Shown here piece by piece: positions 55,458 through 62,893 of a stretch of 64,000 nucleotides of DNA. Both the position numbers and the translations under genes were made by a program. The notes beneath the pieces were generated by a model. That model made no database searches. It had not been told where the DNA came from and saw nothing but the letters and a program-made list of their open reading frames with translations. The stretch is taken from NCBI GenBank assembly GCA_002746535.1, contig NVWA01000014.1, positions 1 to 64,000 of the forward strand, in the 5' to 3' direction. The stretch comes from Planctomycetota bacterium (GTDB taxonomy: Bacteria; Planctomycetota; GCA-2746535). Every line of letters starts with the position of its first letter. The stretch's first letter is position 1.

Positions 55458-56785
55458 AAATTATAATTTCGCTAATATTATCTTTATTATTTTGCTCGAA
55501 TTCAATTTATTCTCAAACATTAGATTATGCTAGAGATATTTTTTTCTTCGAAGGACAAGGTAAAAAAATTAGAGATTTTTATTATTATTATTCCCCATTA
55601 AGTGCTTACATGCAGAATTATAATGGTAGAGGTCTTAATGTCGTTTTTGCAGGCAAAAAAGGATCACCTATTAAAATAGGTGAATCCAATATTAAATTAG
55701 AATTGCATAATTATGGTTATCTTAGAGATTTAATAATTATTCAAGACTTAGATGAATTGATTAAACATATAAATGAAAGTAAAGTCGATGTCATCATTGT
55801 TGAGGAAGATTTTAAAGAGAAAATAAAAGAAATTGCCCTAGCCAAGGGAATTGTTCTGATGGTTTACAAAGGTTTTGCAAGTATTAATAAACATCCCAAG
55901 CATGATAAAAGCATTCCTGAATTATGGCATTATTCTTTTAAACTTAATAGTATATCAAGAGAATTAAGGTTGATTTGGAATGCTAGAGAAAAGTATAGGA
56001 ATTTTTATTTATACGCTTCTCAATCAAAAGAATATCTTATCTACTATCAAAATTTTATTTGGCTAGGTATTTTTGTGCTTGGATTGATAGTCTTTTCGCT
56101 TTATGGATTTATTCTAAGATGGAAAAATTCAAATAAGAAAATAATTTTATTTTGGGCCGGCGGAACTGTTCTTTGTATTTCTGGATATATTGCTTTCTCA
56201 ATTGTGTCGAAAATATATTTAATGAATGACTATTATCGACAAGTTCAAGTCTCTCGTGTAGAAAATAGGTTATCAAAGAGCAGTGCTGATAAAAATTTAA
56301 CCGATGAAAAATTAAAAGAATTTTTAGCTATAAACCGAAAAAATAGATCTGAAGTTTATGGTCGATTCAGTCAGATCGTAGGTCAATTAAAAAGTAAAGA
56401 TACTTTAACGGTTGTAGGTGCTTTAAGAGCCTTAACAGAGATATCTATGGATTCTAAGTTAAAGGGATTTATTAAGATTAATGAGCAGGAAATCTTTGAA
56501 AAACTAAAAGTTTTAATAGCTCATAAAGATGCTCGGGTACGAATGTGGATATTAACATTAATTGAAAAAAATCAGAATTTTGAATGGCTGAAATATATGA
56601 TGGATAAAAATATCAAAGATGATCCTTCTTATTTAGTTCGATCAAGATATGTCCGAAACCTCGAGTACATTCAGAAAACAGAAACATTAAATGAACTTCG
56701 ATTAATGCTAAAAAAAGAAAAACACCCATATGTTCTAGGTGAAATAAAAGTCGCTTTTACACAACGTGGGATATTATCACCCTGA
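55454..56785 (+). CDS. Membrane protein with exported N-terminal domain and HEAT-like C-terminal repeats (443 aa)
   Basis: A signal peptide (IIISLILSLLFCSNSIYS) is followed by a predicted extracytoplasmic alpha/beta domain (about 20-185; VDVIIVEEDFKEKIKEIALA) with a slight likeness to YfiR-type periplasmic inhibitors, though not enough to name. Two membrane helices (about 200-222 and 236-262) lead to a cytoplasmic helical domain (about 290-443) with HEAT-like repeats (DTLTVVGALRALTEISMDSK; KDARVRMWILTLIEKNQNFE). I start at the ATG that overlaps the previous stop (ATGA, 55454); the longer frame adds 14 residues and no signal. The stop overlaps the CPBP gene start (TGATG). Confidence 0.6.
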   Translation: MKIIISLILSLLFCSNSIYSQTLDYARDIFFFEGQGKKIRDFYYYYSPLSAYMQNYNGRGLNVVFAGKKGSPIKIGESNIKLELHNYGYLRDLIIIQDLDELIKHINESKVDVIIVEEDFKEKIKEIALAKGIVLMVYKGFASINKHPKHDKSIPELWHYSFKLNSISRELRLIWNAREKYRNFYLYASQSKEYLIYYQNFIWLGIFVLGLIVFSLYGFILRWKNSNKKIILFWAGGTVLCISGYIAFSIVSKIYLMNDYYRQVQVSRVENRLSKSSADKNLTDEKLKEFLAINRKNRSEVYGRFSQIVGQLKSKDTLTVVGALRALTEISMDSKLKGFIKINEQEIFEKLKVLIAHKDARVRMWILTLIEKNQNFEWLKYMMDKNIKDDPSYLVRSRYVRNLEYIQKTETLNELRLMLKKEKHPYVLGEIKVAFTQRGILSP

Positions 56786-57630
56786 TGTTAAAAAGAATTA
56801 TTCAAGAAATAATAACTATATATTTACCATTAATCGGCATCTTTATATTTGCCATTTATGGTCCAGACTTTTTTTCGAAAATCATTTTTGGCGAAAATAT
56901 TGGAAATGTTAGCTATTTAAAATATATAGGTAAAGACATAGATCTTGTTTTAAGAAAAGATGAGATGTTTGATATAGATTCTATTTGGTATATTGTCCCA
57001 ATGGAAAGTTTGTTTTTATGGATTCATGAATTTCTTTTACTAGGTCTATTCTTCATCATATCAATATGGCTATTATTTCGGTGGTATATTATTGAAGGTC
57101 ATTTAACATTAAAGAATGCTGGCTTAAATCTTGATACTATAAAGTATGATTTATTTATCAGTTTTATCGTAATTTTATTTTTTGGCATTTTACTAATGTC
57201 GATTGAATGTGTTCATTTTCTAATTAGTAAACAAGATTTCATCAAAGAATATGTGATGTATAGCAGTGATTCTGAAGATCCGCTGCTCATGAAGCATCCC
57301 GTATATTTTTGTTGTGTATTGTTGTTGAAGTGCTTTGTAGGCCCAATATTTGAAGAATTTTTTTTCAGAGGGATCTTGTACGCAAGAACTAGGCAATACA
57401 TAAATAAAGCATATATTTCAATAACGATATCTATCCTGTTCAATTCTATCATATTTGCTTCCTTGCATTATTTGATTGTTGAAATTTCTTTTGAAAATTT
57501 ATTGTTGCCACTTATCTGTGGGATTTTTTCATGCATTATTTTTGAAAAATCTAAAAGCCTAATTCCTTCTATTGTTTTTCATTGCGCAGGAAATTCCTTT
57601 ATCTTTTGCACGGTGTTATTTTACATTTAA
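56785..57630 (+). CDS. CPBP-family intramembrane glutamic protease
   Basis: Rce1/CAAX-like membrane protease. The active-site motif EEFFFRG has Glu190-Glu191 and Arg195. A second motif FASLHYLIV and a third SIVFHCAGNSF supply the His residues. About seven to eight membrane helices over 281 residues, the usual size. In bacteria such proteins process bacteriocins, regulate stress or act on lipoproteins; the target here is not known. Last gene of a three-gene unit; overlaps the upstream gene by TGATG, which suggests a linked function, perhaps site-2-like control of the HEAT-membrane protein. Confidence 0.88.
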   Translation: MLKRIIQEIITIYLPLIGIFIFAIYGPDFFSKIIFGENIGNVSYLKYIGKDIDLVLRKDEMFDIDSIWYIVPMESLFLWIHEFLLLGLFFIISIWLLFRWYIIEGHLTLKNAGLNLDTIKYDLFISFIVILFFGILLMSIECVHFLISKQDFIKEYVMYSSDSEDPLLMKHPVYFCCVLLLKCFVGPIFEEFFFRGILYARTRQYINKAYISITISILFNSIIFASLHYLIVEISFENLLLPLICGIFSCIIFEKSKSLIPSIVFHCAGNSFIFCTVLFYI

Positions 57631-57678
57631 TAAAAAATTAAGTGTATCAGTTAATAGAAATTGTCTTCCTCTATCTTA

Positions 57679-57706
57679 ATGACATTTTTGCACCTATAGA
57701 TATAAT
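57679..57706 (+). promoter_or_regulatory. Candidate sigma-70 promoter of dapF
   Basis: ATGACA at 57679-57684 and TATAAT at 57701-57706 with a 16-base spacer. The start of transcription should be near 57713, giving a leader of about 40 bases. Confidence 0.45.
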
Positions 57707-57710
57707 TTAG

Positions 57711-57757
57711 TTCTGTTTAATATGTTAGTTTTTAATTCAAGGTTCTGTTTAATATGT
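57711..57757 (+). repeat. Short direct repeat covering the dapF start
   Basis: TTCTGTTTAATATGT occurs at 57711-57725 and again at 57743-57757, 32 bases apart. The second copy contains the dapF ATG; the first gives a decoy ATG in another frame. Possibly a small local duplication. Confidence 0.6.
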
Positions 57758-58605
57758 CTGAGATTCAATTTACTAAAATGCATGGTTGTGGAAATGATTA
57801 TGTGTATGTTGATTTATTTAAAGAAAAAATTGATGATCCTGAAGCATTTGCAATTAAAGTGTCTCATCGGCAATTTGGAATTGGGTCAGATGGGCTAATA
57901 ATGATTGGTCCTACTAAAGATGCCGATATAGAAATGATCATGTTTAATGCCGATGGTAGTAAAAGCGAAATGTGTGGGAATGGAGTTAGGTGTGTAGCAA
58001 AATATGCTGTTGATCATAATCTTATTGAGAGACAGCCAAAAACAATAGAGATTTTGACAGGTGATGGTGTTAAGAAAATAGAACTTATTTATGATGAGAA
58101 TTATAAAGTAGAAAATTGTATTGTTGAAATGGGAGTCCCAATTCTGGACGGATTAAAAATTCCAACTAACATTGATCAATCTGAAATTATAAATCATCCG
58201 GTTCAAGTTTTGGATATTGAATTCCAGATAACTTGTGTGTCGATGGGCAATCCACATTGTATTGTGTATGTCGATGATGTGAAATTTTTTGAAGTTGAAA
58301 AATATGGTTCTATTTTAGAAAATCATGAATTATTTCCAAATAGAGTTAATGTAGAGTTTGTACAAATTGTTTCGCCTGATGAAGTTATACAGAGAACATG
58401 GGAACGTGGTAGCGGTGAAACGTGGGCATGTGGTACAGGCGCAAGTGCTGTTTGTGTTGCAGGTATATTGACACATCAAACGAACACAAAGATATTGAAT
58501 CATTTAACTGGCGGAGATTTAACTTTGGAATGGAAAGGTCCCGGTGAACCACTGTATATGACAGGTCCTGCTGAGGAAGTATTTACAGGTTCTATCGAAA
58601 TTTGA
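57754..58605 (+). CDS. dapF: Diaminopimelate epimerase DapF
   Basis: Converts LL- to meso-diaminopimelate for lysine and peptidoglycan. The two catalytic Cys are in FNADGSKSEMCGNGVRC (Cys74) and GETWACGTGASAVC (Cys226). The N-terminal HGCGNDYVYVD is the family's first block, and 283 residues is normal. Its presence indicates DAP-type peptidoglycan. The ribosome binding site is not obvious. The gene appears to stand alone. Confidence 0.96.
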   Translation: MSEIQFTKMHGCGNDYVYVDLFKEKIDDPEAFAIKVSHRQFGIGSDGLIMIGPTKDADIEMIMFNADGSKSEMCGNGVRCVAKYAVDHNLIERQPKTIEILTGDGVKKIELIYDENYKVENCIVEMGVPILDGLKIPTNIDQSEIINHPVQVLDIEFQITCVSMGNPHCIVYVDDVKFFEVEKYGSILENHELFPNRVNVEFVQIVSPDEVIQRTWERGSGETWACGTGASAVCVAGILTHQTNTKILNHLTGGDLTLEWKGPGEPLYMTGPAEEVFTGSIEI

Positions 58606-58748
58606 TTTAGAATTAATTAAAAGGTTTAATAATCTAAAGAATTAAGTTTCTAGAGTGAATAGAATTATAAATTATTGTTATAATTGTAATGATGATTTTC
58701 TATTTTATGTAATATATTCATAAATTTTATAAGACACAGGAGAATAAA

Positions 58749-59816
58749 ATGACAAGTGAAAATGAAATTAAAAGATCAAAGGTAATATTAAAAGATATAT
58801 CTTGTAAGGCTTGGGAGCATCCAGCAGACAGGGCAGCCTTAAATGCATTAAGGGCAATTCCTGGATTTGATATATTATTAAGAAAATTATTTGGCAATAC
58901 AACTGAACGAGCTTTAAGATTGGGTGCGTTAGCATCATCCGTAAGAGTGACACCATTACAGTTCAGAAAAATTCATCTATTGTTTGATGAAGCCTGTCAA
59001 ATTTTAAATCCTGATTATACGCCTGAGCTTTACATAGCTAATGACCCTTTTATTAATGCAGGGGCTGTGGGGGTAGATGAGCCTTTTATCATGTTAAATT
59101 CTAGTTTGATTTCAGGTTTTGATGATAAAGAAATTCTTGCTGTTATAGCCCATGAATTAGGTCATTGTATGAGTGGTCATGCTCTTTATAAAACTATGTT
59201 GCAAATTTTGATTAAACTTTCTAGCTATATGATGGCGGTACCTATTGGTGGTATGGCACTACAAGCAATTATAGTAGCCTTGAATGAATGGAGCCGTAAA
59301 AGTGAACTGAGTGCCGATAGGGCTGGTGCTTTGGTAGTGCAAGATCCTCAAATATGTTATGAATTACACATGAAGATGGCCGGTGGAGGGAACGTTGGCG
59401 ATATGGATATAAATGAATTTTATAAGCAAGCGAAAGAATATGAAGAAGGTGGTACTGTAGTTGATAGTTTGTACAAAATACTTAATCTTATTGGAAGTAC
59501 ACATCCTTTTAATGTTTTACGATTAACTGAGTTGAAGGTTTGGGTCGAAGGCGGAAGTTATGATGAAATCCTAAAAGGAAATTATGAAACTAGAGGAGCA
59601 GATTCAAACAAAGGTATCTTAGATGACATTAAAGAGGCTAAGGATCAATATGTCTCAGATATTGAAAATAGCAAAGATCCATTAGCGAAATCAGTTTCGT
59701 CATTAATTAATAATGTTGATGATCTAGTTGGCAATGTGTTTAAATCTTTTTCAGATGCATTTAATAAAGATGAAGACAAAAATAAAGATAAAGACAAAGA
59801 TGATTCTGAAAAATAG
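58749..59816 (+). CDS. M48 family metallopeptidase
   Basis: Zinc protease of the Ste24/HtpX type. The HExxH motif is in VIAHELGHCMSGHAL (His at about 135) and the third ligand Glu is in SELSADRAGAL (about 188). A hydrophobic stretch between them (MMAVPIGGMALQAIIVAL) could be a single membrane-associated helix, but there are no further helices, so the protein may be soluble. The N-terminal 100 residues (LRLGALASSVRVTP) match M48 proteins of this build. The C-terminus ends in a repetitive Asp/Lys tail. AGGAG ribosome binding site. The next gene starts 21 bases after its stop. Confidence 0.9.
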   Translation: MTSENEIKRSKVILKDISCKAWEHPADRAALNALRAIPGFDILLRKLFGNTTERALRLGALASSVRVTPLQFRKIHLLFDEACQILNPDYTPELYIANDPFINAGAVGVDEPFIMLNSSLISGFDDKEILAVIAHELGHCMSGHALYKTMLQILIKLSSYMMAVPIGGMALQAIIVALNEWSRKSELSADRAGALVVQDPQICYELHMKMAGGGNVGDMDINEFYKQAKEYEEGGTVVDSLYKILNLIGSTHPFNVLRLTELKVWVEGGSYDEILKGNYETRGADSNKGILDDIKEAKDQYVSDIENSKDPLAKSVSSLINNVDDLVGNVFKSFSDAFNKDEDKNKDKDKDDSEK

Positions 59817-59837
59817 AATTTATTTTCAGGGGAATAA

Positions 59838-60587
59838 ATGAGTTTAGATTTAATGGTTATTGCTCCTCATCCTGATGATCTTGAAATAGGTTGCGGAGGG
59901 ACTATAAATAAATTAGTCAAGCAAGGTAAAAAGATTGTCGCAGTTGATTTAAGTCGAGGGGAAATGAGTAGTCGCGGCGATTTAAAAACTCGAATGCAAG
60001 AATCTGAGAATTCTAAGATTATTTTAGGTATTCAAGATCGAATAAATTTATCGTTGCCCGATTCCAAAATAATTAATTCATATGAAAATCAGATAAAAAT
60101 TGTTTCAGTCATAAGAAAATATAGACCAAAATATTTACTGGTTCCTTATTGGCAATGTCGTCACCCAGATCATTACAGATCAAGTGACCTTTGTTATGAA
60201 GCTGCTTTTCTTTCAGGATTAGCAAAATATGAAGATGGTTTAGAAGCGTTTCGACCAGATAAAATATTTTACTTTATGTTACATGAAGAATTCACACCAT
60301 CATTTGTAGTTGATATTTCTGAAGAATATAAAGTCAAAATTGAAAGTATAATGGCCTATAAGTCACAATTTTCAAAACCCACTAATAAGAAGGATTTTAC
60401 CTATATTTCAGGAGATCCTTTTTTGCATTTAATAGAAACAAGAAATCGATATTATGGTAGTTTAGTGGGGAAAATGTACGGCGAAGCATTTCTGGTTAAG
60501 GAAATATTGGAATATGAAGATCCTTTATCTATCTTTGATTATCAGGGTAAAACATTGAATCAGCCTATGGATCCATCTTCATTTTGA
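59838..60587 (+). CDS. bshB1: PIG-L family deacetylase, BshB1-like
   Basis: Zinc N-deacetylase. APHPDDLEIGCGGT (residues 9-22) gives the His-x-Asp-Asp metal site, WQCRHPDHYRSSDLC the second His pair. The detailed pattern RGEMSSRGDLKTRMQESENS, ILGIQDRINLSLPDS and EAAFLSGL matches BshB1, the enzyme that deacetylates GlcNAc-malate in bacillithiol synthesis. bshA and bshC are not in the window, so the pathway is not shown to be complete. It lies 21 bases after the M48 gene, with AGGGGAA as ribosome binding site. Confidence 0.85.
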   Translation: MSLDLMVIAPHPDDLEIGCGGTINKLVKQGKKIVAVDLSRGEMSSRGDLKTRMQESENSKIILGIQDRINLSLPDSKIINSYENQIKIVSVIRKYRPKYLLVPYWQCRHPDHYRSSDLCYEAAFLSGLAKYEDGLEAFRPDKIFYFMLHEEFTPSFVVDISEEYKVKIESIMAYKSQFSKPTNKKDFTYISGDPFLHLIETRNRYYGSLVGKMYGEAFLVKEILEYEDPLSIFDYQGKTLNQPMDPSSF

Positions 60588-60683
60588 AAATCATATAATC
60601 ATTTATTTATTATATCTGATTTGGCTTGCAAGATTCTTTAAATTGAATAAAAAATCATTTTTAAATTAATTCTGTGAAAAGTT

Positions 60684-61988
60684 ATGTCAAAAAAATTATT
60701 TTCTAAATTAGAAAAAGAATTATCGTTATTAGAAAAAGCTATAATTAAGGTTTTAAGAAGCAATTATTCAAAAAAATCTATGAATAAGAATGCTAAATCT
60801 TTTGAACTAACAAACGTAGAGCAGCAAAATTATTCTAATGGTCTTGATCTACTGCGAAATGTATTTGTAGAAAACCCAGGTGCAAAAGAACCAAATTATT
60901 TAAGAGATCTATCCGCAAGAAGTTCTTATATTTATCATTATATTATGCCAAATGTGCAAAGATGGATGCACGCTTTTATGGTTTGTAGAACACCTGATTT
61001 AATTGTAAAACAGAAAGATGTAAATATTCTTGATATAGGTGCCGGACCAGCAACTGCTACCATTTCATTTTTGTTGGCAAATTATAAAAACTATACTGGT
61101 AAGGTGAAAGTATTCTTGACCGACTATAATCAAAGTATTATGAAAGATGGTAAGTTTATTTTAGAAGAGTTGGCCAAAAACTTAAAGATTGATTTGGAAG
61201 TGCATATTCACGGTGGCATTCAAAAAGGATTCCCATCCTATGTGAATAATGTTGATTTTGTACTAATGGGTAATGTTTGGAATGAAGGTTTGAGCTCACA
61301 TAAAAATGCACAAACTAAAACATTAAATTATTGGGTAGATTCCATTAAAAAAGTGACTTCTGATAATGCTAGATTTTTATTTATGGAACCAGCAAATAGG
61401 CGTTCTTCTAGATTATTAATGGCAATGCGAGATTATTTTTCAACACATCAAGGTTTTTCAATTTTGGCTCCTTGCCCTAGTACTGTCGTTAATAAGCCAT
61501 GTACATTAAATAAAATTAAAGGTAGGCCTTGGTGTCATTTTGGCTTTGATTCATTTGATGGATTTATTTTGAAATCATCATCTATTCAATCAGGAATATC
61601 TCATGAGCGATTGAGTTATAGCTATCTTTGGTTGTCATTCAAAGATAAATTAAAGTCTGAAATTAAAATAGAAGCTAGAGCTATCGGTGGACCCATGAAA
61701 ATTGAAAATGGTTTTGGGGTTTATGTCTGTCATAAAAATGGAAGAGTTGTTCTTGAATCACAAGAACGTCGTACGCTTCCTGTTTCGGGCCAATCGATTG
61801 TAAAAGGAGTTAAAACAAAAAAAGTGGGGGTTGAATTAAGAGGAGAGATAATTGAGAAAAAGCCTGAAGTTGAGAAGAAACCTTTTATAAATCCAAATAA
61901 AAAAATTACCCCTAAAAGCAAGGTAAATAGCAAAAAAGTTATTTCTGCGATTAGAAAGCCAGCCCAGAGAACAAAAAAAGACCAATAG
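60684..61988 (+). CDS. Rsm22/METTL17-like protein
   Basis: Belongs to the Rsm22 family, class I methyltransferase-like proteins tied to assembly of the small ribosomal subunit. ILDIGAGPATATISFLLANY (about residue 116) is the SAM-binding loop. The family's C-terminal block is here as APCPSTVVNKPC and RPWCHFGF, supplying Cys near 265, 274 and 285 that in relatives bind an iron-sulfur cluster. The N-terminal 90 residues are helical. After residue 370 a basic tail (KKITPKSKVNSKK) could bind RNA. The 434-residue length is normal. The following ung gene starts 4 bases after its stop, suggesting one transcript. Confidence 0.85.
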   Translation: MSKKLFSKLEKELSLLEKAIIKVLRSNYSKKSMNKNAKSFELTNVEQQNYSNGLDLLRNVFVENPGAKEPNYLRDLSARSSYIYHYIMPNVQRWMHAFMVCRTPDLIVKQKDVNILDIGAGPATATISFLLANYKNYTGKVKVFLTDYNQSIMKDGKFILEELAKNLKIDLEVHIHGGIQKGFPSYVNNVDFVLMGNVWNEGLSSHKNAQTKTLNYWVDSIKKVTSDNARFLFMEPANRRSSRLLMAMRDYFSTHQGFSILAPCPSTVVNKPCTLNKIKGRPWCHFGFDSFDGFILKSSSIQSGISHERLSYSYLWLSFKDKLKSEIKIEARAIGGPMKIENGFGVYVCHKNGRVVLESQERRTLPVSGQSIVKGVKTKKVGVELRGEIIEKKPEVEKKPFINPNKKITPKSKVNSKKVISAIRKPAQRTKKDQ

Positions 61989-61992
61989 TTCA

Positions 61993-62694
61993 ATGACAAA
62001 TGCCATAAAAGTAAATCCAGAAATTGATGCATCTTGGCTAGAACAATTAAAGGATGAGTTTCAATCAGATTATTTTAAGAAATTGAAAGGTTTTTTGCTT
62101 TCTGAAAAACAGAATAATCAAGTAATTTATCCACCTGGAAAACTTATTTTTAATGCATTTAATTTGTGTCCCTTTGACAAAGTAAAAGTCGTGATTTTAG
62201 GACAGGATCCTTATCATGGTGCTGGCCAAGCACATGGTTTATGTTTTTCTGTACCCGATAAAATACCTGCTCCTCCAAGTTTGAAAAATATAGTAAAGGA
62301 ATTGGAATCCGATTTAGGGCAAAATTTTTCAAATGTAGGTAATTTAGAAAAATGGGCTAAGGCGGGTGTTCTTTTGTTGAATAGTAGTTTAACTGTTAGA
62401 GCACATAATGCTGGTAGCCATTTTGGCCAGGGCTGGGAAGTTTTTACTGATGCAGTTGTTAAGAGAATATCAAATGAAAAGGAATCAGTCGTTTTTTTAT
62501 TATGGGGATCACCAGCTCAAAAAAAAGGTAGTATAGTTGATTCGTCTAAGCATTGTATTTTAAAATCACCTCATCCCTCGCCTCTATCTGCTTATCGAGG
62601 TTTTGTTGGCTGCAAGCATTTCTCAAAAACAAATGATTATTTAATTAGTAAAAATCTTAAACCTATCAATTGGACTCTTGACAGTGTAGGCTAG
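61993..62694 (+). CDS. ung: Uracil-DNA glycosylase
   Basis: Removes uracil from DNA at the start of base-excision repair. VVILGQDPYHGAGQAHGLCF holds the catalytic Asp (about residue 71) and the water-activating loop; LLWGSPAQKKG and SPHPSPLSAYRGFVG contain the His and the DNA-intercalating Leu. The length of 233 is normal for family 1. It lies 4 bases after the Rsm22-like gene. Confidence 0.96.
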   Translation: MTNAIKVNPEIDASWLEQLKDEFQSDYFKKLKGFLLSEKQNNQVIYPPGKLIFNAFNLCPFDKVKVVILGQDPYHGAGQAHGLCFSVPDKIPAPPSLKNIVKELESDLGQNFSNVGNLEKWAKAGVLLLNSSLTVRAHNAGSHFGQGWEVFTDAVVKRISNEKESVVFLLWGSPAQKKGSIVDSSKHCILKSPHPSPLSAYRGFVGCKHFSKTNDYLISKNLKPINWTLDSVG

Positions 62695-62893
62695 ATGCTA
62701 GCGCATCAAGAATGTTCTGAATATATTATTGATTCGCTCAATTCTTTTATTAAATTGCCCGAAATGATTTAGGTTAACATGTATATTTTATATAGCTTAT
62801 TTTCGATAAAAAGAAACGTGCTCTTCTCGCTCTAAATGGTATTATTCATCAATAATTTATTTAATAAATTTAACTTATTCAGGATGCGCATTT

